This document shows, piece by piece, positions 1 through 7,421 of a stretch of 34,516 nucleotides of DNA; the stretch's first letter is position 1; each line of letters opens with the position of its first letter. A model generated the notes under the pieces. That model worked only from the letters and a program-made list of their open reading frames with translations, made no database searches and was not told the DNA's origin. The position numbers and the translations under genes are program-made. The DNA comes from Phycicoccus flavus. Lineage in GTDB: Bacteria; Actinomycetota; Actinomycetes; Actinomycetales; Dermatophilaceae. The stretch is taken from NCBI RefSeq assembly GCF_004025965.2, contig NZ_SAYU02000045.1, positions 1-34,516 of the forward strand, in the 5' to 3' direction.

Positions 1-144
1 ACCGAGTGGGCCTACCGGCACGCCTTCACCAGCAACACCGACCGCGCCACCGCCCTTGCCCCCTGGCTCCAGCGGTACAACACTCAACGACGCCACACAG
101 CACTCGGCGGCCACCCCCCGACCAGCCGACTGTCACCAACCTGA
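1..144 (+). pseudogene. IS481-like transposase, C-terminal fragment
   Basis: The window opens inside a reading frame that ends at a TGA at 142-144. Its 47 visible residues include a W-x-x-x-YN-x-x-RRH-x-ALGG-x-PP-x-R pattern, which is the usual C-terminal end of the DDE integrase core in IS481-family transposases. The N-terminal and catalytic parts lie outside the window, so I cannot say whether the element is intact. The right end of the element should fall between the stop codon and the mtnA start at 171. The partner inverted repeat is not visible, so no boundary is called. The mtnA ribosome binding site (AGGG near 160) is at or beside the element's edge. Confidence 0.75.
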
Positions 145-170
145 TGGCCGGGTACACCTAGGGTGCCGGT

Positions 171-1202
171 ATGACCGAGCGCGCGATCACGTGGGACGCC
201 CGCGGCGGCCGGGGTGGCAGCGGTGCCGTGCGGCTCCTGGACCAGACGCTGCTGCCGGGCCGGACCGAGTACCTCGACGTCGACACCGTCGACGACCTCG
301 TCGCGGCCATCCGCGCGCTCGCCGTCCGCGGCGCGCCGGCGCTCGGGGTGGCGGGCGCGCTCGGGGTCGTCGTCGCGATGGACGAGGCAGCGCGCGAGGG
401 ACGGGACCGGGCGGCGCTCGAGGCCGCGGTCGACCGGGTGCGCGACGCCCGGCCGACGGCGGTGAACCTGCGCTGGGGGGTCGAGCAGGTCCGGTCGCTC
501 GTCGACGACGGGCGGGAGGCGGTCCTCGAGGCCGCGCTGGACCTCGCGGCCGCGGACGAGGCCGCGAACCGGCTGCTGTCGCGGCACGCCGCGGACTGGC
601 TCCAGGAGCGCGTGGGGCACCGGCCGCTGCGGGTGCTCACGCACTGCAACGCCGGCCTGCTGGCCGCGTCGGCCTGGGGGACCGCGCTCGGCGTGGTCCG
701 CGAGCTGCGGACGCGGGACGCCGTCGAGTTCGTGTACGCCGACGAGACCCGCCCGCTGCTCCAGGGGGCGCGCCTCACGGCCTGGGAGCTGGCCGCCGAG
801 GGCATCCCGCACGCGGTCCAGGTCGACGGTGCTGCGGCGTCGACGATCGTGCGCGGGCTCGTCGACTGCGCCGTCGTCGGGGCGGACCGGATCGCGGCCA
901 ACGGCGACGTCGCGAACAAGGTGGGGACGCTCGGGGTGGCGCTCGCCTGCCGCGAGGCCGGCATCCCCCTGCTCGTCGCCGCCCCGTGGTCCACCGTCGA
1001 CCTCGCGACGCCGGACGGCTCGGTCATCGAGATCGAGGAGCGGGCGGGCGAGGAGGTCACCGCCTTCGGGGGCACCCGGACGGCACCGGAGGGCTCGAGC
1101 GGCTTCAACCCCGCGTTCGACGTCACGCCGGCCCGTCTCGTCGCCGCCGTCGCCACCGAGCGCGGCGTCGTCGAACCGGCGAGCGGTGACCGGCTGGGGT
1201 GA
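171..1202 (+). CDS. mtnA: Methylthioribose-1-phosphate isomerase
   Basis: This cytosolic enzyme converts the aldose 5-methylthioribose 1-phosphate to the ketose 5-methylthioribulose 1-phosphate in methionine salvage. The 343-residue length fits the family. The substrate-binding RGAPALG motif is near residue 53. The catalytic cysteine is Cys159 in THCNAG, and the catalytic aspartate is Asp239 in GADRIAANGDVANKVGT. The C-terminal GFNPAFDVTP motif is also present. The ATG start follows AGGG by a short gap, directly after the IS481-like fragment. No other full salvage-pathway gene (mtnB, mtnC, mtnD, mtnK) is next to it. A class II aldolase 1.5 kb away could be its partner in a shortened 5-deoxypentose route. 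The family call is secure; the pathway is open. Confidence 0.93.
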   Translation: MTERAITWDARGGRGGSGAVRLLDQTLLPGRTEYLDVDTVDDLVAAIRALAVRGAPALGVAGALGVVVAMDEAAREGRDRAALEAAVDRVRDARPTAVNLRWGVEQVRSLVDDGREAVLEAALDLAAADEAANRLLSRHAADWLQERVGHRPLRVLTHCNAGLLAASAWGTALGVVRELRTRDAVEFVYADETRPLLQGARLTAWELAAEGIPHAVQVDGAAASTIVRGLVDCAVVGADRIAANGDVANKVGTLGVALACREAGIPLLVAAPWSTVDLATPDGSVIEIEERAGEEVTAFGGTRTAPEGSSGFNPAFDVTPARLVAAVATERGVVEPASGDRLG

Positions 1203-1211
1203 ACCCCAGCG

Positions 1212-1245
1212 CTTCATCCACCGTGGATGAAGGTATGATCTTCAC
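1212..1245 (+). promoter_or_regulatory. Palindromic operator and leaderless-type promoter of satD
   Basis: A perfect 10-bp inverted repeat, CTTCATCCAC / GTGGATGAAG with one base between the arms, spans 1212-1232. It is followed at once by TATGAT (1234-1239), a good -10 hexamer. Six bases later comes the ATG of the next gene at 1246, which is where transcription would be expected to start, so the mRNA may be leaderless. The palindrome covers the -35 and spacer region, so a dimeric regulator bound there would block RNA polymerase. The gene it controls encodes a C-terminal helix-turn-helix, so autoregulation is a reasonable inference. Confidence 0.7.
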
Positions 1246-1932
1246 ATGGACCGAGTGAAGCCCCGGACGTCGTGCTGCGTGCTCATCGGCGACCTCGTCG
1301 GCTCGCGCGAGGTCCCCGACCGCGCGGCGCTCCACGATGCCTTGGCCGTCGCGCTCTCGACCGTCGACGCCGTGCGTCCCTCGCGGGACGGCCTGCGGGT
1401 CACGGTCGGTGACGAGTTCCAGGGCTCGTACCCGACGCTCGGCGAGGCCCTCGACGTCGCGCTGCGGGTGCGCCTGCTCCTCTGGCCGGACGCCGACGTC
1501 CGGGTCGGCGTCGGCCGGGGCACGGTCACCGTCCTGGACCCCGGGCGGGGGATCGAGGACGGACCGGCCTGGTGGGCGGCGCGGGCGGCGGTCGAGGCGG
1601 TCGAGGCCGCCGCCGACCGGGCGCCCACGCGGCTGCTGCGCACCGGCCTGCGCACCGCCGACGGCCCCGAGGACCGCGTGGCCGAGCCCGGCCTGGACAC
1701 CTCCGGGCCCGGCGCCGCGGTCAACGCCGCCCTGCTGTGTCAGGACCACCTGGTTGGCTCTCTCTCGGACCGGTCGCGACGACTGCTGAGAGGGCTCATG
1801 GACACCGAGACGACCCAGGCGGACCTCGCCGCGGCCGAGGGCATCAGCGCCTCGGCGGTGTCGCAGCGGGTGCGCGCGGACGGCATCGGTGCGGTGCTCG
1901 CCTCCCACCGGCTGCTCCGGGACCTGCCGTGA
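1246..1932 (+). CDS. SatD-family protein with C-terminal helix-turn-helix
   Basis: The 228-residue product resembles SatD-family proteins. An N-terminal alpha/beta domain (about residues 8-125) begins with CCVLIGDLVGSRE and carries a VGDEFQG motif, features shared with that family. The C-terminal part (about 175-228) contains a TQADLAAAEGISASAVSQRVR segment that reads as a DNA-binding helix-turn-helix. The biochemical role of SatD proteins is not well established; they are reported near acid-stress or membrane-protein genes. The start codon is placed by the -10 box six bases upstream. The last bases overlap the start of the membrane-protein gene (GTGA), which indicates translational coupling. 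It probably binds its own promoter palindrome, but this is inference. Confidence 0.75.
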   Translation: MDRVKPRTSCCVLIGDLVGSREVPDRAALHDALAVALSTVDAVRPSRDGLRVTVGDEFQGSYPTLGEALDVALRVRLLLWPDADVRVGVGRGTVTVLDPGRGIEDGPAWWAARAAVEAVEAAADRAPTRLLRTGLRTADGPEDRVAEPGLDTSGPGAAVNAALLCQDHLVGSLSDRSRRLLRGLMDTETTQADLAAAEGISASAVSQRVRADGIGAVLASHRLLRDLP

Positions 1933-2702
1933 CCTGGCTCGGGGTGTGGCTCGTCGGGGTCGGGCTGGCCGACCTCGTCGCCGCCAGCCGCCGCGACGCG
2001 GTGGCCCGCTGGGCGGTCCTTTCCGGTCTCGGGGTCGTACTCGTCCTCGGCCTGCTGGCCGGGCTCACCGGCTGGGCCGACGCGCTCGCGTTCGTCGGCG
2101 CGGGAGCGGCGCTCGTGCTGTGGGTGCGCTGGTCGCGCGAGGCGCTGGCCGGCGGCGCGCACCACGGCCGGGCGCTCGGCGTCCTCGCCCTCGGCGCCGC
2201 CTGGCTCGTCGGGCTCTCCGGCTGGGCGTCCGCGCCCGGCGGCCTCCTCGGCCGCTGGCTGGCCTGGGCCCAGCTGCCCTCGGTGGTGTCCGCCGAGCCC
2301 GGTCGGCTGCTGCTCGTCACCGGGCTGCTCGTCGCCAACCTCGCCACCGGCAACGTCGTGGTCCGGCTCGTCCTCGTGAGCATCGGGGCGCTGCGGCCGG
2401 TCGGGCGGGCCCGCACCGCGGCGGTCGCCATGCCCGAGCCGGCCCTCCAGCTGCGCGGCGGGCGGCTCCTCGGCCCGATGGAGCGGCTCGTCGTCCTCGG
2501 TCTCGGTCTCGCCGGCCAGCTCACCGCGGCCGCGCTCGTCATCGCCGCCAAGGGACTCATCCGCTTCCCGGAGCTGCAGAGCCGCCGCCGCGACGCCGGC
2601 ACCGTCGACGGCGTCGGCATCGACGAGATCACCGAGTACTTCCTCGTCGGGTCCTTCGTGTCCTGGCTCCTCGCGCTGGGCAGCCTCGTCCTCGCGCTCT
2701 GA
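1929..2702 (+). CDS. Integral membrane protein coupled to SatD
   Basis: The 257-residue product starts at a GTG whose last bases form the stop codon of the upstream SatD-family gene. It is mostly hydrophobic, with about seven predicted membrane spans. The C-terminal part has a charged loop with GPMERLVV, then AAKGLIRFPELQ, then ITEYFLVGSF and a last span. This pattern resembles the membrane proteins (DUF3307-like) that are often encoded with SatD. The function is unknown. The strict coupling suggests that the two proteins act together, or that SatD senses something handled by the membrane partner. No signal peptide or catalytic motif is evident. Confidence 0.65.
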   Translation: MTWLGVWLVGVGLADLVAASRRDAVARWAVLSGLGVVLVLGLLAGLTGWADALAFVGAGAALVLWVRWSREALAGGAHHGRALGVLALGAAWLVGLSGWASAPGGLLGRWLAWAQLPSVVSAEPGRLLLVTGLLVANLATGNVVVRLVLVSIGALRPVGRARTAAVAMPEPALQLRGGRLLGPMERLVVLGLGLAGQLTAAALVIAAKGLIRFPELQSRRRDAGTVDGVGIDEITEYFLVGSFVSWLLALGSLVLAL

Positions 2703-2742
2703 CCCGGCGCGGGTGGCGGCCGGGCCTGCGATCGGTGCCGGG

Positions 2743-3450
2743 TCAGACGTCGATGATGCGGTCCCGCCACTCCGCGGGGAAGTCGGTGTCGCGGTCACCG
2801 GCCAGCAGCAGCCGGTAGGTCATCGCCGCCGCCTCCTCGAGGTTCAGCGCCCGGCGCAGGGCCATCGACACCGTGTCGCCGAGGGTCGAGCAGCCGTGGT
2901 GGGCCAGGACGACCGCGTCGTGCTCGCGGGCGGCGTCCGCGGCCGCCGCGGCGAGGTCGTCGCTGCCCGACGGCAGGAACGGCACCCGCCCGGCGCTGCC
3001 GAGGTAGTAGCGGTGGTCGAGGGTCGTGAACCGGACGGGGGCGCCGAGCATGTCGACGAGCAGGACGTGCTGCGGGTGCAGGTGGACGATGGCCGCGACG
3101 TCCGGACGGACGGCGTAGGTCCGCTGGTGCAGCCGCCACTCGCCGGAGGGCCGGGCGCCGGCGACGTGCTCGCCGTCGAGGGTGAGCTCGGCGAGGTCCG
3201 CCCGGGTCAGCCGGTCCAGCCAGGTGCCGGTGCCGGTGACGAGGAACCGGTCGGTGCCGGGCAGCCGGGCCGAGAGGTTGCCGCCGCTGGCCTGGACGAG
3301 CCCGCGGGCCACGACGAGCGCCCCGGCGGCGACGAGCTCGTCGGCGAGGTCGCCCCGGGCCCGGTCCGAGCCCGGCGCCGGCGGGTCGCCCGCGGCCGCG
3401 TCGTCCGGCCGGGTCCCTGCGGTGCCGTCGGGAGTGGGGGCGCTGGTCAC
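2743..3450 (-). CDS. Class II aldolase/adducin-family protein
   Basis: This is a zinc-dependent class II aldolase of the fuculose-phosphate aldolase and adducin type. The ASGGNLSAR motif near the N-terminus binds substrate phosphate. A Glu in PSGEW is in the position of the catalytic acid. The zinc histidines are in VHLHPQH and in LAHHGCSTLG. The substrate cannot be read from sequence. With mtnA 1.5 kb away, cleavage of a 5-deoxy- or 5-methylthio-ribulose 1-phosphate to DHAP and an aldehyde is possible, as is a methylthioribulose-1-phosphate dehydratase (MtnB) role. The start is uncertain: GTG at 3450 is used here, and an in-frame GTG at 3468 would overlap the end of the upstream DHFR-fold gene. 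An Ala/Pro/Asp-rich leader precedes the domain. Confidence 0.8.
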   Translation of the reverse strand: MTSAPTPDGTAGTRPDDAAAGDPPAPGSDRARGDLADELVAAGALVVARGLVQASGGNLSARLPGTDRFLVTGTGTWLDRLTRADLAELTLDGEHVAGARPSGEWRLHQRTYAVRPDVAAIVHLHPQHVLLVDMLGAPVRFTTLDHRYYLGSAGRVPFLPSGSDDLAAAAADAAREHDAVVLAHHGCSTLGDTVSMALRRALNLEEAAAMTYRLLLAGDRDTDFPAEWRDRIIDV

Positions 3451-3457
3451 GCGCCGA

Positions 3458-4039
3458 TCATGCCGCACCGGGGCGCACCCGGCGGTGCCGCTGGAGGAGC
3501 ACGCCGCCCGGCAGCGGCGTCGTCCCGGCGGGCTCCCACCGGCGGACGCCGGGGGCGCCGCGGAAGAGCGGCACCCCGCCGCCGAGCGTCACCGGGTTGA
3601 CCTTGAGGTGCAGCTCGTCGACCTCGTCCGCCAGCTGCCCCGCGAGGTCCGCGCCGCCGCAGAGCCAGACGTCGAGCCCGTCCTCGGCCCTGAGCGCGCG
3701 CACCGTGGCGACGGGGTCGGTGGTGACGGTGACCGTCGGGTCCTCGGGCAAATCCTGCCGATGGGTGGCGACGTACTGGCGCAGGTGAGGGTAGGCGCTG
3801 GTGAGGCCGGCCGCGAGGGCCGGCTCGTGGGTGCGCCGGCCGAGGACGACGGTGTCGAAGTGGCGCGGCGGGGCGTCCACGCCGAGGGCCTCGCGCACGT
3901 GGACCGGGCAGGTCTCCGGGTACTCGGCGAAGAGCGCGGTCAGGGTGTCGGGGTCGACGGGGAAGGCGTCGGCGCTGCCGTGCTCGTCGGCGATGAAGCC
4001 GTCGAGCGAGACGGCGACGTAGTAGACGAGTCGTCGCAC
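3458..4039 (-). CDS. DHFR/RibD-C-fold reductase
   Basis: The 193-residue protein belongs to the dihydrofolate reductase-like family typified by RibD C-terminal domains and YwjB. It opens with RRLVYYVAVSLDGFIA, the usual first strand with the SLDG motif. A VVLGRRTHE segment follows, then LWLCGGADLAGQL-type cofactor-loop residues (here VWLCGGADLAGQ). The family reduces pterin- or flavin-pathway intermediates with NAD(P)H, but many members have unknown substrates and I assign none. It probably shares a transcript with the aldolase downstream, since its stop lies within a few bases of the aldolase start. Confidence 0.78.
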   Translation of the reverse strand: MRRLVYYVAVSLDGFIADEHGSADAFPVDPDTLTALFAEYPETCPVHVREALGVDAPPRHFDTVVLGRRTHEPALAAGLTSAYPHLRQYVATHRQDLPEDPTVTVTTDPVATVRALRAEDGLDVWLCGGADLAGQLADEVDELHLKVNPVTLGGGVPLFRGAPGVRRWEPAGTTPLPGGVLLQRHRRVRPGAA

Positions 4040-4132
4040 GAGGAGGGTCCCCCTGGGTCGTCGGGACGGGTCGCCGCCCGACGCTACGCGGCCGCCTCCG
4101 GTGTCGCACCCGAGAACCGTTCCCCGCCCGGC

Positions 4133-4951
4133 TCACCACACGTCGAGCACGGGGTTGTCGATCGTGCCGTTGAACTGGTCGGGGTTGCTGTGCAGCGTGC
4201 CGTCGTCGTTGAGCTTGCCGCCCACGCTCGCCGGGACCGAGCGCGGGAAGGAGATGCGTCCGGCCGCGTTGCCGTCGGCGACGTGGCTGCGGTAGGGGAC
4301 GTAGCGCGTCCCGTCCCAGCGCCGGAGGTCCAGGGTGAGGGTCGCGCGGGTGGCCGACACCACGGTCCGGGTGCAGCTCGCGCGGTACCAGGCGGTGTCG
4401 CGGACGGTGGCGGTCCACGTGCCGACCCAGCGGCCGCCGATGCGCAGGTAGCAGCCGACCTTGTGGCCGTCGGCGCTGAGCTTCCACTGGGACGCGCCGG
4501 AGGCCAGCCCGCGCTGGAAGACGTTGTCGCCGTCGTCCTCGACGTCGCCGAGCTCGGTGTCCTGACGGAAGTCGGCCTGCCAGCGGAAGGAGCGGTCACC
4601 GACCTCGAGGGCGTCGGTCGTCGTCGTGTTGCGGATGCCGAGGACGGCCAGGGGGGTGGAGGGCCGGTGCAGCGGCGCGTACGCGGGGAGCCGCATCGCG
4701 CGGTGGGTGGTGGAGGTCGAGTTGTCACCGGTCCACGCCCGGCCCCCGCCCTCGGAGACCACCCGGGCGGCGAGGCCGGAGGCGCCGGACCCCCGGACGG
4801 TGGGGGTGGTGATGGTGGCGCCGGGGGTCTGCTCGACGAAGTCGATCCGGGCGACCATCGAGGAGCCGGCGACGGCCGTCGGGAGTACGGGTGCGGCGAG
4901 CGGGAGGAGGGTGGCGGCTGCGAGGGCAGCCAGGAGCCTGGTGGTCGACAT
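4133..4951 (-). CDS. Secreted protein, possible jelly-roll (LamG-like) fold
   Basis: The 272-residue product has a clear Sec signal peptide: a short basic start, a Leu/Ala-rich core, and a likely cleavage site near residue 28 in AVAG. The mature part looks beta-rich, with alternating hydrophobic strands and motifs such as FRWQADFRQD and GCYLRIGGRWVGTW. These suggest a concanavalin/LamG-like sandwich that may bind polysaccharide. Two cysteines (around 168 and 191) could form a disulfide. No catalytic motif is recognisable. An AGGGA sequence lies just upstream of the ATG as a ribosome binding site. It is divergent from the thioesterase gene across a 199-bp gap in which I see no clear promoter. 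Confidence 0.6.
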   Translation of the reverse strand: MSTTRLLAALAAATLLPLAAPVLPTAVAGSSMVARIDFVEQTPGATITTPTVRGSGASGLAARVVSEGGGRAWTGDNSTSTTHRAMRLPAYAPLHRPSTPLAVLGIRNTTTTDALEVGDRSFRWQADFRQDTELGDVEDDGDNVFQRGLASGASQWKLSADGHKVGCYLRIGGRWVGTWTATVRDTAWYRASCTRTVVSATRATLTLDLRRWDGTRYVPYRSHVADGNAAGRISFPRSVPASVGGKLNDDGTLHSNPDQFNGTIDNPVLDVW

Positions 4952-5150
4952 GGGGGTCCCTGCTGCTGGAGGATGCGTCCACCGCGACGGTATCCCGGAT
5001 CCGCCGGTCGGTCGCCCTCCGTTCGGGCCGGTCCGTCCCGGCGTCGGCGCAGGTCAGCGGCCCGGCCCGCGGGGGAGACGCCGCGAGCGCGCAGGACGGC
5101 CGGTCATCGTGCACGCCGTGGCCCGCGACGGGGTCGTAGGGTCGGGTCCC

Positions 5151-5939
5151 GTGAGCGACGGCGGCGCGGCGGCGTACTTCGAGCGGCTCGGTGAGGCCCG
5201 CTTCCGGGCCACCGACGCGACGAGCGGCGCCTGGCGCGAGGACGAGCAGCACATCTCGCCGGCGCTCGGGCTGCTCGCCCACGTCGTCGAGCGGGACCGG
5301 GACGGGCGCCGGTCCGACGGCCTCGTCCTCGCGCGGCTCTCCTACGACATCCTCGGCGTCGTGCCCGTGGCCGAGGTGGAGACCTCGGTCCGGGTGCTGC
5401 GGCCCGGCCGGACCATCGAGCTGGTCGAGGCGACGCTCTCGCACGCCGGCCGGGCGGTCGTCGTGCTCCGGGCCTGGCTGCTGGCCACCCGGGACACGGC
5501 CGCGGTCGCCGGCACGTCGCTGCCGGGCATCCCGCCGCCGGAGCAGCTGCCGGAGTGGTCCCCCGCGGAGTACTGGCCGGGCGGCTTCATCGGCTCGGTC
5601 CACCTGCGCCGCCACCGTGAGGAGGCCGGCCGCGGGTGGTTCTGGGTCCGCACCGACCTGCCGGTGCTCGCCGGTGAGCCGGTGTCGCCGACGGCGCGGG
5701 TGGCCGGTCTGCTCGACATCGCCAACGGGATGACGGTGCGGGCCGACCCGGCCGGCGTGCACTTCCCGAACATCGACCTCACCGCGCACCTGCTGCGGGT
5801 GCCGGAGGGGGAGTGGCTCGGCATCGACTCCACCCAGACCTTCGGGGACACCGGGATCGGCGTGACCAGCAGCGTCCTGCACGACGCCCGGGGCCCGCTG
5901 GGCTCGCTGGCGCAGTGCCTCACCGTCCGTCCCCGCTGA
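5151..5939 (+). CDS. TesB-like acyl-CoA thioesterase family protein
   Basis: The 262-residue product looks like a double hot-dog thioesterase of the TesB type. The N-terminal half includes an ARLSYDILGVVP segment and then VETSVRVLRPGRTIELVEATL, the classic first hot-dog strand pair. The C-terminal half has an ARVAGLLDIANGM helix and then NIDLTAHLLRVPEGEWLGIDS. Such proteins hydrolyse or bind acyl-CoA; the substrate is unknown. The GTG at 5151 is preferred because the conserved domain starts a few residues later; an upstream GTG at 5109 is possible. It ends about 110 bases before the converging TSUP gene. I see no link to the polyketide cluster. Confidence 0.7.
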   Translation: MSDGGAAAYFERLGEARFRATDATSGAWREDEQHISPALGLLAHVVERDRDGRRSDGLVLARLSYDILGVVPVAEVETSVRVLRPGRTIELVEATLSHAGRAVVVLRAWLLATRDTAAVAGTSLPGIPPPEQLPEWSPAEYWPGGFIGSVHLRRHREEAGRGWFWVRTDLPVLAGEPVSPTARVAGLLDIANGMTVRADPAGVHFPNIDLTAHLLRVPEGEWLGIDSTQTFGDTGIGVTSSVLHDARGPLGSLAQCLTVRPR

Positions 5940-6048
5940 CCCGGGCCGACTGCCGCCCGCGGCGACGCCCGACTGTGTCGAGGACGGGTTTCTCGGTCGC
6001 GCCCGCCCGCCCGGGCCGGAGGTCCTCGCCGGGCGGCCGGCAGCCGGT

Positions 6049-7119
6049 TCAGCCTCCGCGGTGCCCGGCGCCGGTGAGGGTCCGGGGCCGGACGCGCGCC
6101 GGGCGGGGTGCGTAGCGGCGGCGACCGGTGAGCCACAGGCACCCGACCGTGGTGGCCCCGAGCAGGCCGACGAAGACGACCCGGGTCACGGGCGTCATCG
6201 GGACGATGAACCAGGTGCTGACGAGCTCGGCGGCGATGAGCGCCCAGAGCACACCCCGGATCGTGCCGCGGCTCATCCGGGTGCACAGCCAGGCGCCCAG
6301 AGGTGCGCCGGCGATGACCACCGGGGTCGCGGCCAGCCACTGCCCGACGACCGGACCGCGGAAGTCCCCGACCACGAGGAGGTGGAGGAGGAACGCGGTG
6401 ACCGAGGTGACCGTGAGCAGGACGACCGTGGTGGGTGTCGCGACCTTCTCGCACACCCGCATGAGCAGGACGAGCACGACGAACATCACCGTGTTCTCGC
6501 CGACCCCGGCGGCGCCGCTGAGCGCCCCACCGACGACACCGGCCGCGACCACGACCCAGCGCTCGGTCCGGCCCCACACCGGGATGCGGTCGTTGCGCTC
6601 CTCGCTGCCGCGCAGGCGGTGCACGAGCAGCGCCAGTCCCATCCCGGCCAGCAGCACGGTGAACCCGATGCGGACGATGGCGGGCGGGACCAAGGGTGCG
6701 AGGACGAGCACGGAGACCGTGACACCGACCATCGCGGACGGCGCACCCCACCGCAGGGTCCGCCACTCGAGCGGGACGCGCTGGGCAAGGAGGCTGAGCG
6801 AGGCCCCGGTCATCCCGACGCTCTGGATCGCGAAGGTGAAGAGCCGGGCCTGCTCGGGCGCGACGCCCAGGACCTTGGTGAGGACCGGGAACCCGACGGC
6901 GCCCCCGCCCTCGCTCGTCCCGCCACCGACGAGCGATCCCGCGACCATGGTGAGCGCGACACCCCAGTGCTCGGCGAGGGCGTCCAGCGCCTCGCCGCCC
7001 CCGAGGGTCAGCCACGCCGTCCACACCGCGAGGGCCAGGACGAGGTTCGTGACCGCGGCCCGCCGGAAGGACGGAAGGGCCGGCGGGGCGGTCCGGGACT
7101 CGCGCCAAGAGGTCGACAT
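6049..7119 (-). CDS. TSUP-family membrane permease (sulfite exporter-like)
   Basis: The 356-residue product has about eight or more membrane spans and the two-fold internal symmetry of the TauE/SafE (TSUP) family. The diagnostic glycine-rich loops are GSLVGGGTSEGGGAVGFPVL in the first half and VGGALSGAAGVGENTVMFV in the second. TSUP proteins move sulfite, sulfonates or other small organic anions; the substrate is not known here. The ATG at 7119 is chosen because the first span begins about 20 residues later. It diverges from the enediyne-cluster gene at 7422 across 302 bp. It is probably a resident chromosomal gene that marks the left border of the cluster. Confidence 0.82.
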   Translation of the reverse strand: MSTSWRESRTAPPALPSFRRAAVTNLVLALAVWTAWLTLGGGEALDALAEHWGVALTMVAGSLVGGGTSEGGGAVGFPVLTKVLGVAPEQARLFTFAIQSVGMTGASLSLLAQRVPLEWRTLRWGAPSAMVGVTVSVLVLAPLVPPAIVRIGFTVLLAGMGLALLVHRLRGSEERNDRIPVWGRTERWVVVAAGVVGGALSGAAGVGENTVMFVVLVLLMRVCEKVATPTTVVLLTVTSVTAFLLHLLVVGDFRGPVVGQWLAATPVVIAGAPLGAWLCTRMSRGTIRGVLWALIAAELVSTWFIVPMTPVTRVVFVGLLGATTVGCLWLTGRRRYAPRPARVRPRTLTGAGHRGG

Positions 7120-7182
7120 GGCCTGGATGCTAGGTCGGCGGTGCGACCTGGCGCGCACCCGGCGGGTGCCCCGTCCTATAGA

Positions 7183-7201
7183 GGGCAATCTGGAGCAACT
7201 T
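7183..7201 (+). promoter_or_regulatory. GGGCAATC element, copy 1 (upstream of 7422 gene)
   Basis: The eight bases GGGCAATC are followed by TGGAGCAACTT. The same eight-mer begins the elements upstream of unbV (14081) and unbL (26439, - strand). This copy is the most divergent in its right half and lies 239 bases from the start codon, so it is the weakest of the three. Confidence 0.4.
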
Positions 7202-7340
7202 TCGGTCGACTGGCGGCTCGTCACGGTCCGCCGAAGCAGTCCGGTCGGCGGTCGAATAGGGCTCTGACCTGCGATTTCATCGACTGCCGAGCATGTCGAC
7301 CCGGTCCGGAGGGGCCCACCTCGCCGTCGGGGGGTCGCTC

Positions 7341-7369
7341 TTGACAGCAGATCAGTACGTATTTGTAGA
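7341..7369 (+). promoter_or_regulatory. Sigma-70-type promoter of the 7422 gene
   Basis: A perfect TTGACA (-35) is at 7341-7346. After 17 bases comes TGTAGA (7364-7369) as a moderate -10. Transcription would begin around 7376, giving a leader of about 45 bases that carries AAGGAG seven bases before the ATG. A full-consensus -35 is rare in such GC-rich DNA and suggests strong, largely constitutive expression. Confidence 0.6.
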
Positions 7370-7421
7370 GTGAAATTGCAGGTTCCCATCCCAGGAGCTA
7401 CGTCTCACAAGGAGAAGGCGC

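Larger units (their letters stand above)
7120..7421. other. Divergent intergenic region at the left border of the cluster
   Basis: This 302-bp gap separates the TSUP gene (- strand) from the first cluster gene (+ strand). It holds a GGGCAATC element (7183-7190), a CGGAGGGGCCCACC 14-mer that recurs in the unbL/AraC intergenic region (7307-7320), a consensus promoter (7341-7369) and a strong ribosome binding site (AAGGAG, 7409-7414). It is noticeably more AT-rich near the promoter than the coding sequence on either side. I see no small gene in it. Confidence 0.7.

Noticed and set aside
1-170. The IS481-like fragment as the agent that brought in the enediyne cluster.
   Set aside because: It is more than 7 kb from the cluster with ordinary genes between, and no matching element or target duplication is seen on the right side.
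5940-6048. A hairpin terminator between the convergent thioesterase and TSUP genes.
   Set aside because: The region is rich in GCC/GGC runs but I could not build a long uninterrupted stem, so none is called.
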